Shown here one piece after another: positions 1-9,845 of a stretch of 63,893 bases of DNA. The position numbers and the translations under genes are program-made. Positions within the stretch are counted from its first letter, which is position 1; every line of letters starts with the position of its first letter. The DNA comes from JBNKWA01 sp050299555. GTDB lineage: Bacteria; Pseudomonadota; Alphaproteobacteria; Rhodobacterales; Rhodobacteraceae. Location: contig JBNKWA010000025.1 of NCBI GenBank assembly GCA_050299555.1, positions 1-63,893 on the forward strand, read 5' to 3'. The notes beneath the pieces were generated by a model that ran no database searches, was not told the DNA's origin, and was given only the letters and a program-made list of their open reading frames with translations.

Positions 1-232
1 CCAGCGTCGAGGTCAGCAGCATCGGGTAGATGTTGGCCGGAATGTAGAGGATCAGCCCCGCCAGCAGCCAGGCCCAGGCGCGCTGCAGGCTGGCCGGCGC
101 GCGGCTGTAAAGCGGCGTGCCGCAGCGCCCGCACACCGTCACGCCGGCCCCGTGAACGCGCCCGCACTCGGTGCAGGCGACCAGCCCGGCGGCCCGGGCG
201 GTCAGGACCGGGCCGGGTCGAGTGCCTGCCAT
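1..232 (-). CDS. PqiA-family membrane protein, C-terminally truncated by window edge
   Basis: Paraquat-inducible protein A family integral membrane protein; only the first 77 codons are inside the window. The N-terminus carries a four-cysteine zinc-ribbon-like motif (CTEC followed by CGRC). A hydrophobic segment then runs into ANIYPMLLT, the type of sequence seen at the start of PqiA transmembrane domains. The ATG at 232 lies inside the end of the preceding pqiA-like gene (31-bp overlap), so the two are probably translationally coupled. In many proteobacteria two PqiA domains are fused in one protein; here they are two adjacent overlapping genes. The family is linked to envelope lipid transport and stress. 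A PqiB/MCE partner would be expected further left but is not visible. Confidence 0.75.
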   Translation of the reverse strand, partial: MAGTRPGPVLTARAAGLVACTECGRVHGAGVTVCGRCGTPLYSRAPASLQRAWAWLLAGLILYIPANIYPMLLTSTL

Positions 233-840
233 ATCGTCCACCGGCACATGGCGTTGTCCTGCAGCACCGAGACCAGCACCAGGGCCGCGAAGGCCCAGAA
301 CGCCGGGCCGAGGGTGACCTGCGCCAACCCGGCCACCTTGACCAGCGCCACCGCGACGCCGATGACGAAGACCTCGGCCATGGACCACGGCCTCAGCGCC
401 TCGGCCAGCCGGAACACCGGGCGCGCGGCGGCATATCCCGCCCGGCCGCGGGCAAGCGGCCACAGCACGTAGACCAGCGCCAGCGCCCGAACAAGCGGGA
501 TCAGCACGATCAGACAGGCCACCGCGACCGACAGCGGCACCATCGCCCCGGTGGAAAAGCTCCTCACCGCATCGAGGATCGAGGCGCCATGCTCGACCTG
601 GCCGAGGCGAAGCCGAAGGAACGGGAAGAACACCGCCGCGACCAGCAGGATCGCCACGGTCAGCGCCAGCGCGATCACGTGAAAGAAGGCGCCCTCGCGC
701 GGCGCCAGAAGCACGGTGCCGCAGCGACTGCAGGCAGCCTGGGCACCCTCGGCCACCACGGCCGCGCGGTGCAGCGCATCGCAGCGTGGGCAGGCAAGCA
801 GCCGGTCGATATCCTCGGGCCGTTGGATCTGTCTGACCAT
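202..840 (-). CDS. PqiA-family inner-membrane protein
   Basis: A 212-residue paraquat-inducible protein A domain protein. A cysteine pair (CPRC, about residue 15) and a second pair (CSRC, about residue 36) form a zinc-ribbon-like N-terminus. About four hydrophobic segments follow, for example FFHVIALALTVAILLVAAVF and the PLSVAVACLIVLIPLVRAL stretch. PqiA proteins work with PqiB/MCE proteins in envelope lipid traffic; that role is family knowledge. The gene lies 14 bp downstream of the polyamine-type binding protein gene and overlaps the next pqiA-like gene, so it is probably in one operon. The ATG at 840 has no strong ribosome-binding site, but the frame above it contains no PqiA-like sequence. 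Confidence 0.8.
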   Translation of the reverse strand: MVRQIQRPEDIDRLLACPRCDALHRAAVVAEGAQAACSRCGTVLLAPREGAFFHVIALALTVAILLVAAVFFPFLRLRLGQVEHGASILDAVRSFSTGAMVPLSVAVACLIVLIPLVRALALVYVLWPLARGRAGYAAARPVFRLAEALRPWSMAEVFVIGVAVALVKVAGLAQVTLGPAFWAFAALVLVSVLQDNAMCRWTIWQALDPARS

Positions 841-854
841 TCGGCGATTGTGGG

Positions 855-1874
855 TCAGTTCTGAAGCGCGGTCCAGATCATCGCGTAGGCGGCCCTGGCG
901 GCATCCGGACACAGCGGCACGAAGCGCCCGGCATCGCGCAGCGCCTCGGGCACCACGATCTCGCGGGCCTCGCGCATGTCCGCCGGCATGAAGGCCTCGG
1001 ACCCGACGATGCCGTTGGCATAGCGCGCGAACGACGAGATCATCGCCGCGTTCCGGGGCGCCATGATGAAATTCAGGAACAGCTCGGCGTTCTCCACGTT
1101 CGGCGCGTCGGCCAGGATCGCCGCCGAATCCATCCAGATCGGATACCCCTGCCGGGGATAGCCATAGGCAAGCTCGTCGTTCGCCAGCCGCGCCTGAAAG
1201 GTCGAGCCGTTCCAGTTGACCGAGGCCAGCACCTCGTTGGTCGACAGCTTCCCGGTCATCGCCGGCTGCATCGATCGCCAGCGCGGCCGCGCGGCCATCA
1301 GTGCCGCCCGCACCTTCTCCAGCGTCTCGGGGTCGGTCGTGCACGGCTCGGCGCCCACATACATCAGCGCCATCGCCATGATGTCGGGCATCTCGGGCAC
1401 CACGTTGATCTTGCCTGCCAGCGCTTCGGGCGGGTCCATGAACACCGCCGAGGTGTCGATGTCGCCATCGTAAAGCTTGGTGTTGACCGCGATGCCGGTG
1501 GTCCCCCATTGCCAGGGCACCGAATAGTGGCGGCCCGGATCCCAGTCGACGTGCACCCAGCGCGGATCGACATGGGTGAAGTTCTCCATCAGGTCCGGGC
1601 GGCTTTCCATCAGCAGCCCGCGGGCGATGTATTGCGGCATGTGGGTATGGGTCGGCACCACGATGTCGAACCCCTCGCCTCCCGCCTCGATTCGCGCCAG
1701 CGCCTCGGCATTGGAGTAGAATTCGCTGACCGTGACCGCCACGTCATAGGTCCGCTCGAACTTGGCGATCAGGTCGGGGTTGGTGTAGCTGCCCCAGTTG
1801 AAGATATGCAGGCTGCCCCCGGCGCCGGCGGGGGTCGCCGCCAGCAGCGCAAGGCCGAGCAGCATCGCGCGCAT
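855..1874 (-). CDS. Polyamine-type ABC transporter substrate-binding protein (PotD/PotF-like)
   Basis: Periplasmic extracellular solute-binding protein of the spermidine/putrescine class, 339 residues. The start at 1874 is set by a good GGGAGG ribosome-binding site and a clear signal peptide (MRAMLLGLALLAATPAGA). The mature start LHIFNWGSYTNPDLIAKFE is the hallmark of PotD/PotF proteins. Later landmarks are PWQWGTTGIAVN and the C-terminal region that closes the binding cleft. No permease or ATPase gene lies next to it; instead pqiA-like genes follow within 14 bp. It is therefore either an orphan binding protein or one whose transporter is elsewhere. Polyamine specificity is inferred from the family only. 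Confidence 0.85.
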   Translation of the reverse strand: MRAMLLGLALLAATPAGAGGSLHIFNWGSYTNPDLIAKFERTYDVAVTVSEFYSNAEALARIEAGGEGFDIVVPTHTHMPQYIARGLLMESRPDLMENFTHVDPRWVHVDWDPGRHYSVPWQWGTTGIAVNTKLYDGDIDTSAVFMDPPEALAGKINVVPEMPDIMAMALMYVGAEPCTTDPETLEKVRAALMAARPRWRSMQPAMTGKLSTNEVLASVNWNGSTFQARLANDELAYGYPRQGYPIWMDSAAILADAPNVENAELFLNFIMAPRNAAMISSFARYANGIVGSEAFMPADMREAREIVVPEALRDAGRFVPLCPDAARAAYAMIWTALQN

Positions 1875-2013
1875 GACAACCTCCCTGCCCGTCCCGGCCA
1901 GTGAAGGCCACCGGCCCGGACAGGTCAAGCGCCGCCACCGCCGGCCGGGTTTTGTTTGCGTTGCGCCGCGGTTTGTCCCAGCCTTGGCAACAACAGCCGA
2001 AAGGGGGGAGATC

Positions 2014-3219
2014 ATGATCTGGCGCATCTTCTTGCCGGGCACGGCGGTGCTGGGCGTGCTGGTGCTCGCATCCTGCGCGGGGTCCGGGGCCGAGCCGATG
2101 GTCGAGCCCGTCATCATTGCGGAAGAGGCGCCAACCGGTTCGATCGCCGAAGAACCGGCCGCCATCGAAGAAGAGATGGCGATTCCGGACCAGGCCACAG
2201 GGGCCATAATCTCCGGGCCGTCGGATCTGCCCTATGCCACGGTCACCGCCTTTTTCGGCACCGACCGCAACCTGACCGGATCGAACGATCCGGGCGAGAT
2301 GTTCGGCGGCGAGCGCACCGTACCGGTGAAGCTCAGCTACGGCGCGGTCGCGGTCTCGATCCCCCGCGACCACCGCATGGGCGAGCTCGAGTCGCCCGGC
2401 TGGCTGCGCCGGGTGACGCTTGGCGAGGACCCCGAGCGGCATGTCGTGCTTCTGGACGTGGAGCTGATCGAAAAGCAGCCGTTCCTCGCCGAACTCAGGG
2501 CAGCGGCGGCAGACAGCGGGTCGGCCTTCGTCTTCATTCACGGCTACAACGTGACCTTCGAGGATGCGGCCCGGCGCACGGCGCAGATCGCCTACGACAT
2601 CGGCTTTGAAGGCGCGCCGATCTTCTACAGCTGGCCGTCGCGGGGCAGCACGGCGAACTATACCCGCGACGAGAACACCATCGAGTGGTCGCGGGTCCCG
2701 ATCCGCAACTTCCTGCGCGACGTCGCCGACACGCTGGAAGGGCAGCGCATCCACGTGATCGCCCATTCCATGGGCAACCGGGCGGTGACCCGGGCGCTGG
2801 TGGAGCTTTACCGCGAAAACCCAGAATACCGCGACGCCTTCACCGAGGTCATCCTCGCCGCGCCGGATATCGATGCCCAGGTGTTCCTGCGCGACATCGC
2901 ACCCATGCTTGCCAACAGCGCCCGGCCGGTGACCCTCTACATGTCGTCGCGGGACAAGGCCCTGCTGGCCTCGCGCGAAGTGCACGGCGATACCCGGATC
3001 GGCGATGCCGGCAACGGGATCGTGGCCATTTCGGGGTTCGAGGTGATCGACGCCTCGAATGTCGAGACCGATTTCCTGGCGCATTCCTACTTCGCCAACG
3101 CGACCTCCGTCATCTCCGATCTGCTGGAACTGATCCGCGAGGGCAAGCGGGCGCTGGAGCGCAGTTTCCTCGAACCGGTCGCTGGCCCGGATCAGGGCAT
3201 CTGGCGGGTCAGAAGATAG
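2014..3219 (+). CDS. Alpha/beta hydrolase (DUF900 family) lipoprotein
   Basis: A 401-residue esterase/lipase-superfamily protein. The start at 2014 follows AAGGGGGGAG. The N-terminus is a lipoprotein signal with lipobox LASC, so the mature protein is probably lipid-anchored. The hydrolase core contains FVFIHGYNVTFEDAARR (oxyanion-hole region), the nucleophile elbow IAHSMGNRAV, an acid-containing APDID motif and a late histidine in DFLAHSYF. These are the DUF900 signatures. The acidic low-complexity stretch after the lipobox is probably a linker. The substrate is unknown. It is transcribed divergently from the potD-like gene and is followed 86 bp later by an alcohol dehydrogenase. Confidence 0.85.
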   Translation: MIWRIFLPGTAVLGVLVLASCAGSGAEPMVEPVIIAEEAPTGSIAEEPAAIEEEMAIPDQATGAIISGPSDLPYATVTAFFGTDRNLTGSNDPGEMFGGERTVPVKLSYGAVAVSIPRDHRMGELESPGWLRRVTLGEDPERHVVLLDVELIEKQPFLAELRAAAADSGSAFVFIHGYNVTFEDAARRTAQIAYDIGFEGAPIFYSWPSRGSTANYTRDENTIEWSRVPIRNFLRDVADTLEGQRIHVIAHSMGNRAVTRALVELYRENPEYRDAFTEVILAAPDIDAQVFLRDIAPMLANSARPVTLYMSSRDKALLASREVHGDTRIGDAGNGIVAISGFEVIDASNVETDFLAHSYFANATSVISDLLELIREGKRALERSFLEPVAGPDQGIWRVRR

Positions 3220-3305
3220 CGGCACGGGCGGCGACCGGGGCGGCTTGACCGCGGCCGGCCAAGCGGGCAAAGCTGCGCCCGCATCGCGGACCTGAGGGAG
3301 TTCCC

Positions 3306-4343
3306 ATGCGCGCCGCCGTCCTCCGCGCCTACAACCAGGACCTGTCGCTGGAAACCGTCGCCGAACCGGTCTGCGAACCGGACGGCGTGGTCCTGAAGGT
3401 GCTCGCCTGCGGCATCTGCCGCTCCGACTGGCACGGCTGGGTCGGCGAGCATCCCCGGGTCAAGCCGGGCCAGATCCCGGGGCACGAATATTGCGGCATC
3501 GTCGAGGAGGCGGGGCCGCGCTCCGGCTGGAAACCCGGCGACCGGGTGATCGCGCCGTTCCTTCTCGCCTGCGGCCACTGCCCGTCATGCGAGGCCGGCG
3601 AACAGACCGTCTGCCCCAATCAGCGCCTGCCCGGCTTCATCGAGCCCGGCGCCTTCGCCGAGCGCATCGCGGTGCCCTATTCCCACAACCTCACCCGGCT
3701 GCCCGACGCCATGTCGCCGTCGCTGGCGGCGGCGCTCGGCTGCCGCGCGACCACCGCCTGGCACGCGCTGACCGGCCGCGCCGCGGTTCGGCCCGGCGAA
3801 TGGGTGGCCGTTCACGGGACCGGCGGCGTCGGCCTTGCCACGGCGCTGCTGGCCAGGGCGCTCGGTGCCCGGGTGATCGTCGTCGACATCGTGCCGGAAA
3901 AGCTGCAGCACGCCCTGTCGCTGGGCGCCGACCACGCCGTCAACGCGACCGAAGCCGATGCGGCGCAGGCAATCCGGGACCTTACCGGTGGCGGCGCCCA
4001 CGTGGCAATCGAGGCGCTGGGGATCGAACAAACCGTGCGCGCCTCGATCCTGTGCCTGCGCCCGCTGGGGCGGCACGTGCAGGTGGGCATGCCGGTGGGC
4101 CACACTGCCGAGATGACCCTTCCGATGAACGCCGTCTACACCGGCAATCTGGCGCTTTTCGGCACTCGCGGCATGCCGCATTGGCGCTACCCCAGCCTGC
4201 TCACGCTGATCGAGGCGGGAATGGTGGACCTGAACCCGATGGTCGCCCGCGAGGTGCCGCTTTCGAAGGCCAGCGACGAGCTGAGGGTCTTCAATGGTCC
4301 CGCCCCGCCGGGCGTCGCCGTCATCACCGACTTCCTGCAATGA
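3306..4343 (+). CDS. Zinc-dependent alcohol dehydrogenase family protein
   Basis: A medium-chain dehydrogenase of 345 residues, full length for the family. Catalytic-zinc ligands are visible at Cys35 (ACGICRSDWHGW) and His60-Glu61 (PGHEYCG). The structural zinc lobe has four cysteines in CGHCPSCEAGEQTVC. The Rossmann motif is GTGGVGLATALLARALGA, followed by VVDI with an acidic residue that favours NAD+ over NADP+. The start follows TGAGGGAG. The gene ends 7 bp before purQ, so the two may be co-transcribed, although no functional link is obvious. The alcohol substrate cannot be told from sequence. Confidence 0.88.
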   Translation: MRAAVLRAYNQDLSLETVAEPVCEPDGVVLKVLACGICRSDWHGWVGEHPRVKPGQIPGHEYCGIVEEAGPRSGWKPGDRVIAPFLLACGHCPSCEAGEQTVCPNQRLPGFIEPGAFAERIAVPYSHNLTRLPDAMSPSLAAALGCRATTAWHALTGRAAVRPGEWVAVHGTGGVGLATALLARALGARVIVVDIVPEKLQHALSLGADHAVNATEADAAQAIRDLTGGGAHVAIEALGIEQTVRASILCLRPLGRHVQVGMPVGHTAEMTLPMNAVYTGNLALFGTRGMPHWRYPSLLTLIEAGMVDLNPMVAREVPLSKASDELRVFNGPAPPGVAVITDFLQ

Positions 4344-4350
4344 GGGCACC

Positions 4351-5022
4351 ATGAAAGCCGCCGTCATCGTCTTCCCCGGCTCCAACTGCGACCGCGACCT
4401 GGCGGTGGCCTTCCAGCGCGCCACCGGCCGGGCCACAACCATGGTCTGGCACAAGGACACGGCCTTGCCGGCCGGTCTCGACGTGATCGGCATCCCGGGC
4501 GGCTTTTCCTTCGGCGACTACCTGCGCTGCGGCGCCATCGCGGCCCGTGCCCCGATCATGCCGGCGGTCATGGACTTCGCCGCGCGGGGCGGGCTGATCC
4601 TCGGCATCTGCAACGGCTTTCAGGTGCTGATCGAGGCGGGCCTCCTGCCCGGGGCGCTGATGCGCAACGCCAGCCTCAAGTTCGTCTGCCGGCCGGTGCA
4701 ACTGACCGTGGAGACGGCCGACAGCCCGCTTCTGGCCGGCTATGCGAAAGGCCAGCAGGTCACCATCCCCGTCGCCCACCACGACGGCAACTACCTGGTC
4801 AGCGGCGACGATCTGGCGCGGCTCCAGGGCGAGGATCGCATCGCCTTCAGCTATCGCGACAACCCCAACGGCTCCACCGCCGACATCTCCGGAGTGCTGT
4901 CGGAAAACCGCCGCGTGCTCGGCATGATGCCGCATCCCGAGCGTGCCGCCGACCCGGTGACCGGCGCTAACGACGGAGCGGCGCTCTTCGCCGGGCTGGC
5001 CGGCGCCCTGACCGCCGCCTGA
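4351..5022 (+). CDS. purQ: Phosphoribosylformylglycinamidine synthase subunit I, PurQ-like
   Basis: The class-I glutamine amidotransferase subunit of FGAR amidotransferase (purine biosynthesis step 4), 223 residues. It supplies ammonia from glutamine to PurL. Landmarks are the start VIVFPGSNCDRD, the GGFSFGDYLRCGA motif, the nucleophilic cysteine in GICNGFQVL and the His/Glu pair in MMPHPERA near the C-terminus. The chosen ATG at 4351 gives the usual family length. PurS and PurL are not in the window; the gene sits between an alcohol dehydrogenase and dctB. It could be a second copy separated from the main pur cluster. Confidence 0.88.
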   Translation: MKAAVIVFPGSNCDRDLAVAFQRATGRATTMVWHKDTALPAGLDVIGIPGGFSFGDYLRCGAIAARAPIMPAVMDFAARGGLILGICNGFQVLIEAGLLPGALMRNASLKFVCRPVQLTVETADSPLLAGYAKGQQVTIPVAHHDGNYLVSGDDLARLQGEDRIAFSYRDNPNGSTADISGVLSENRRVLGMMPHPERAADPVTGANDGAALFAGLAGALTAA

Positions 5023-5103
5023 GCCCCGGGAGAGCGGCGGTTCCGCGCCGAATGCCAGACCCCGCCTCTTGAGCCGGTGACGGCCTCGGCGTAGTTTCCT
5101 CCC

Positions 5104-6867
5104 ATGTCGGATCTGGCGGTTCCGCTGTCATTGAAATACCCCGTGCCCATCTGGCTGCGGGCGCTTCTGGCCGTGCTGCTGCTGCTGGCGCTGGTCATCC
5201 TGTATTTCTCCAACCGGTACTTCACCGAGCGCTTCACCGAGACCCAGCGCATAGAAAGCCAGCTCTCTGCGGCGCTTTATGCCGTCAACGTCAAGTCGGA
5301 CCTGCAGCGCCACTCGCTGGTGGCGCCGGTTCTGGCCCGCGATCCGCTGCTCATCACCGCGCTGCAATCGGGGGATTTCACCTCGACATCCCAGCGCCTG
5401 ATCGAGTTCGCCAACGAGATCGAGGTCGTGGCCATCAACCTTGTCGACATCAAGGGCAGTGTCGTTGCATCCTCGGACCGGCGTACGCTCGGCACCCAGG
5501 TCGGCGATCAGCTGTTCGTCACGACCGCGCTTCTTCAGACCGGCACCGTCTTCACGGTCACCGGACAGGAGGAAGGCTCCGGCGTCCTCGGCTTTCACTA
5601 TTCGCGCAAGGTGACCTCGGGCAAGGACGCGCTCGGCGTCGTCGTGGTGACCGTGAACATGCGCCAGATCGAGGAAAGCTGGCGGCGCCGCGGCGAGACC
5701 ATCCTGATCACCGACAGCGAAGACAAGATCATCCTCAGCTCCAACCCGTTCTGGCGCCACAACACGCTGACCAACCTCTTGGCGGCCGAACCGCCGCCGA
5801 CCGGTGTCGCCAAGGCACTCAGGGTGACCCGCTCCAGCGCCGTGGCCGAGCCTTACGTCTATATCGACGGCCAGCCCTTCCTGCGTTCGGAATCGCGGAT
5901 CGGCTTCCGCGGCTGGCGGCTCACCTATTTCGCGACGCTCGACGACGTGCGGGCGCGGGTCAGCGCCGTGCTGGCGCTGGAAGTCATGGTGCTGGCGATC
6001 CTGGTGGCGCTGACGCTTTACCTGGTGACCCGCCGGGTGCGCATGCAAAGCGCCCAGCTGGCCCGGGAGTCCGGCCAGTTGCGGGCCCTGAACGCACGCC
6101 TGTCCGAGGAGATCGCCGAACGCCAACGGGTCGAAAAGGACCTGCAGTCGGCCGAGCAGAGCCTCGAGCAGGCCTCCAAGCTCGCCGCCCTCGGGCAGAT
6201 GTCGGCCGCCGTCAGTCACGAGCTGAACCAGCCGCTTGCCGCCATGCGCACCTATCTGGCCGGTGCCCGCCTCCTGATGCAGCGCAAGCGGCCGGACGAG
6301 GCCCTGGCCAGCTTCAACCGCGTCGACGACCTGGTCGAGCGCATGGGCGCCATCACCCGCCAGCTCAAGTCCTATGCCCGCAAGGGCGGCGAGGGCCTGG
6401 TGCCCTGCGACCTGCGCGCGTCGGTGGCGGTCAGCCTGACCATGATGGCGCCGCAGCTCAGCAAGACCAAGGTGGACGTGCGCAGGAACATGCCGGACAC
6501 GCCGGTGATGGTGATCGCCGACAAGGTCCGGCTCGAGCAGGTGATCGTGAACCTGCTGCGCAACGCGCTGGATGCCATCGCCGACGTGGACGAACCGATG
6601 ATCGACATTCTCCTGGTGCAGGGTCGCACCGTCAGCCTGGCCATCCGCGACAACGGCCCGGGCATCGAGGATCCCGAACGGCTGTTCGAGCCGTTCTACA
6701 CAACCAAGCAGCCGGGCGACGGGGTTGGGCTCGGGCTGGCGATCTCGGCCGGCATCGCCGGCGAACTGGGCGGCAAGCTCCTGGCGCGCAACGCCTCGAC
6801 CGGCGGCGCCATCTTCGAGCTGCGGCTGCCCCGCGCCGAACAAGCAGCGGTGAAGGCCGCGGAGTAG
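5104..6867 (+). CDS. dctB: C4-dicarboxylate-type sensor histidine kinase (DctB-like)
   Basis: A 587-residue membrane sensor kinase. The first transmembrane helix is near residues 18-38. A long periplasmic double-PAS/PDC region follows (about 45-295), then a second helix (about 300-320) and a coiled-coil linker (EIAERQRVEKDLQSAEQSL). The phosphoacceptor box AAVSHELNQPLAAMRTYL contains His, the N box is NLLRNALDAI, and the glycine boxes are DNGPGI and GVGLGLAIS. The architecture matches DctB. It ends 7 bp before the dctD-like regulator, so the pair is an operon. No dicarboxylate transporter (dctA, dctPQM) is in the window, so the ligand is inferred from the family only. Confidence 0.85.
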   Translation: MSDLAVPLSLKYPVPIWLRALLAVLLLLALVILYFSNRYFTERFTETQRIESQLSAALYAVNVKSDLQRHSLVAPVLARDPLLITALQSGDFTSTSQRLIEFANEIEVVAINLVDIKGSVVASSDRRTLGTQVGDQLFVTTALLQTGTVFTVTGQEEGSGVLGFHYSRKVTSGKDALGVVVVTVNMRQIEESWRRRGETILITDSEDKIILSSNPFWRHNTLTNLLAAEPPPTGVAKALRVTRSSAVAEPYVYIDGQPFLRSESRIGFRGWRLTYFATLDDVRARVSAVLALEVMVLAILVALTLYLVTRRVRMQSAQLARESGQLRALNARLSEEIAERQRVEKDLQSAEQSLEQASKLAALGQMSAAVSHELNQPLAAMRTYLAGARLLMQRKRPDEALASFNRVDDLVERMGAITRQLKSYARKGGEGLVPCDLRASVAVSLTMMAPQLSKTKVDVRRNMPDTPVMVIADKVRLEQVIVNLLRNALDAIADVDEPMIDILLVQGRTVSLAIRDNGPGIEDPERLFEPFYTTKQPGDGVGLGLAISAGIAGELGGKLLARNASTGGAIFELRLPRAEQAAVKAAE

Positions 6868-6874
6868 GAACATC

Positions 6875-8224
6875 ATGGCAGAAAAACCGGTCGTCGCGAT
6901 CATCGACGACGAATCCGATATGCGTAACTCCATCGCCCAGTGGATGGGCCTCTCGGGCTTTCGCGCCGAGACCCACGAGTCCGGCGAGGCGGCGCTCAAG
7001 GCGCTGTCGATGGATTTCCCCGGCGTCGTCATCTCGGACATCCGCATGCCCGGCATCGACGGCATGCAGCTTCTCAGGCGCCTGCAGTCCATCGACCCGT
7101 CGTTGCCGGTCATCATGATCACCGGCCACGGCGATGTGACCATGGCGGTCGAGGCCATGCGCATGGGCGCCTATGATTTCGTCGAAAAGCCGTTCGATCC
7201 GGAACGGCTGGCCGACCTCGCCCGTCGGGCCAGCCACGCCCGGCGGCTGACCCTCGACAACCGACGCCTGCGGCGCGAACTGGCCGACGGCACGCTGCTG
7301 CTGCATCGGCTGGTGGGATCCAGCCAGGTGATCGAGCAGCTTCGCGACAGCATCCTCGACATCGCCCAGTCCGACGGCAACGTGCTGGTCTGGGGCGAGA
7401 CCGGCACCGGCAAGAGCCTCATCGCCCATGCGCTGCATGCCTGCGGCCCGCGCCGGGGCAAGGCCTTCGTGGTCATCAACTGTGCCGCCCATGGCGAGGA
7501 GGCGCTGGAGGCGGCCATCTTCGGTCCCCCCGCCAGCCCCGACCAGCGCCCGGCCATCGAGCGCGCCGATGGCGGCGCGCTCCTGCTCGAGGACGTGGAG
7601 TCCCTGCCTCCGGCACTGCAGGCCCGGCTGCTGAGCGAGCTGGCACGCGAGGATGAGGTCGAGGCCATCGATGCGGTGCGCAGCGTCCGGGTGATCGCCA
7701 TCTCGACCCAGATCACCGACATCCATACCCCGCCGCAGGGGCTGCGCGAGGATCTGTTCTTCCGGCTTGCCGCCCACCATATCGCCACCCCGCCGCTGCG
7801 CGAGCGCGGCGAGGACATCCTGATGCTGTTCAACCGCTTCTGCGCCCGCTTCGCCGAGGATTACGGCTGCGAGCCGCCCGAGATCTCGGCCGAGGACGCG
7901 GCGCTGCTGATCCAGTACCGCTGGCCCGGCAACATCCGCCAGCTCATCAACATCGCCGAACGGGCGGTACTGCAGAAGCGCCGCGGCGAGGCCGGCATCG
8001 ACAACCTGATCCCCCAGGACGAACCGATGGTGGCGCTGCCCGGCGCCGCCACGGGCAAGCCGCTCAAGGACCATGTCGAGGCGTTCGAGAAGATGCTGAT
8101 CGACAACGCGCTGAGGCGCAACCGCGGCGCCGTTTCGGCGGTCATGGACGAGCTGCAACTGCCGCGGCGGACCCTGAACGAGAAGATGGCCAAGTACGGG
8201 CTCAGCCGCGGCGAGTACCTGTGA
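6875..8224 (+). CDS. dctD: DctD-like NtrC-family response regulator lacking the GAFTGA motif
   Basis: A 449-residue response regulator. The receiver domain (1-120) has IIDDES, phosphoacceptor Asp in VVISDIRMPG and the switch Lys in EKPFDP. The AAA+ domain (about 145-370) has Walker A GETGTGKS and Walker B GGALLLEDVES. The C-terminal Fis-type helix-turn-helix is NRGAVSAVMDELQLPRRTLN. The stretch that should hold the sigma54-binding GAFTGA loop reads AIFGPPASPDQRPAIERADG, so the motif is absent and the loop shortened. Rhodobacter capsulatus NtrC also lacks this loop and acts with sigma70, so this protein may work without sigma54. It is co-transcribed with dctB. Confidence 0.85.
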   Translation: MAEKPVVAIIDDESDMRNSIAQWMGLSGFRAETHESGEAALKALSMDFPGVVISDIRMPGIDGMQLLRRLQSIDPSLPVIMITGHGDVTMAVEAMRMGAYDFVEKPFDPERLADLARRASHARRLTLDNRRLRRELADGTLLLHRLVGSSQVIEQLRDSILDIAQSDGNVLVWGETGTGKSLIAHALHACGPRRGKAFVVINCAAHGEEALEAAIFGPPASPDQRPAIERADGGALLLEDVESLPPALQARLLSELAREDEVEAIDAVRSVRVIAISTQITDIHTPPQGLREDLFFRLAAHHIATPPLRERGEDILMLFNRFCARFAEDYGCEPPEISAEDAALLIQYRWPGNIRQLINIAERAVLQKRRGEAGIDNLIPQDEPMVALPGAATGKPLKDHVEAFEKMLIDNALRRNRGAVSAVMDELQLPRRTLNEKMAKYGLSRGEYL

Positions 8225-8308
8225 GCGGTCGGCCCGGGTTGGGCAGTCCGGGCACGTGTTCCAGTGCGTTGCCCGGGCCGGGGTTGGCGCCCGCCCTGCC
8301 GGCGCCGA

Positions 8309-8950
8309 TCACTCGGCCAGCGTGGCCAGCTCGGCCGCCAGATCGCCATAGCCGGTGAAGCGGCGACGATAGCCGAGCCCTAGCCGCCGCGCGGCATCCT
8401 CGGCCAGGCGGTCCAGGGCCGCGTCCTCGGTCTGGGCAAGATAGACCAGCGTCTCGTAGTTGCCGAACAGCATGTCGCGCAACTCCGGCGCCCGGTCGAG
8501 CCCCATGGGCTTCCAGACGAAGGCATCGAACTGCCGGACCAGGAAATCGGTCAGGTAGAAGCATCGCATCTCGTCCTCGGCCCGCGTCGCGAAGGCATCG
8601 TTGCCATCGAAGAAGCTGTAGCAGTGCGGTCCCGCCAGCATCTCGACGCCAAGCGCCCGGCAGCGTGCCTCCAGCAGCCCGCCGGTGCCGCAATCGGCAT
8701 AGACGACAAAGACCTCGGCGTAGCGGCCGCGCGCCGCGGCCACCGCAGCCTCGACCGCGTCGGGGATCTTCTCGGGCCGCAGGTGCAGCTGGGCCGGCAG
8801 GCATTGCAGGTCGAGATGGTCCCAGCCGTTCAGCGCCTTCAGCGCCAGGATCTCGCGCGCCAGGGCGCCGCAGGCGATCAAGAGCACCCTGCCCCGCCCG
8901 TCGGGCCGCAGCCCATTCTCGCTCAGTTCCCGATCGTCGGGCAGCATCAC
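8309..8950 (-). CDS. DUF1638 domain-containing protein
   Basis: A 213-residue protein of the DUF1638 family. Recognisable stretches are LLIACGALAREI near the N-terminus, LQCLPAQLHLRPEKIP, VVYADCGTGG and LAGPHCYSFF. The conserved cysteines (IACGAL, DLQCLP, ADCGTG, PHCYSF) are typical and suggest metal or cofactor binding, which is unproven. DUF1638 genes commonly lie next to corrinoid methyltransferase genes. Here the gene is 49 bp downstream of a corrinoid protein and on the same strand, which supports a role in corrinoid methyl transfer or reactivation. The molecular function is unknown. Confidence 0.8.
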   Translation of the reverse strand: MMLPDDRELSENGLRPDGRGRVLLIACGALAREILALKALNGWDHLDLQCLPAQLHLRPEKIPDAVEAAVAAARGRYAEVFVVYADCGTGGLLEARCRALGVEMLAGPHCYSFFDGNDAFATRAEDEMRCFYLTDFLVRQFDAFVWKPMGLDRAPELRDMLFGNYETLVYLAQTEDAALDRLAEDAARRLGLGYRRRFTGYGDLAAELATLAE

Positions 8951-8999
8951 CGGTCCCCGTCACGCACGCGGGCGCCCGGCATGGGCGCCGCGGGGTTGG

Positions 9000-9707
<708 letters not shown>

Positions 9708-9830
9708 GGGCATGGCTCCTTCGCCTGTCGCCGGACACCCGCACGACGATTCTGCCCATGACACGAATTGCCGCGAAATGCTCGTTCCCAAAACGACATC
9801 CGCGATTTCGCTACCGACTCACTGGACGAT

Positions 9831-9845
9831 GTTCTTGTCTTGTTC
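9831..9845 (+). promoter_or_regulatory. Predicted LexA (SOS) box, GTTC-N7-GTTC
   Basis: The sequence GTTCTTGTCTTGTTC matches the alphaproteobacterial LexA operator GTTC-N7-GTTC exactly. It ends 12 bp before the ATG of the radical SAM gene at 9858, so LexA bound here should block its transcription. The divergent corrinoid gene starts about 124 bp away and is less likely to be controlled by it. LexA control is inferred from the motif alone. Confidence 0.7.

Noticed and set aside
855..1874. Complete polyamine ABC transporter operon
   Set aside because: No permease or ATPase gene lies on either side; only the binding protein is present.
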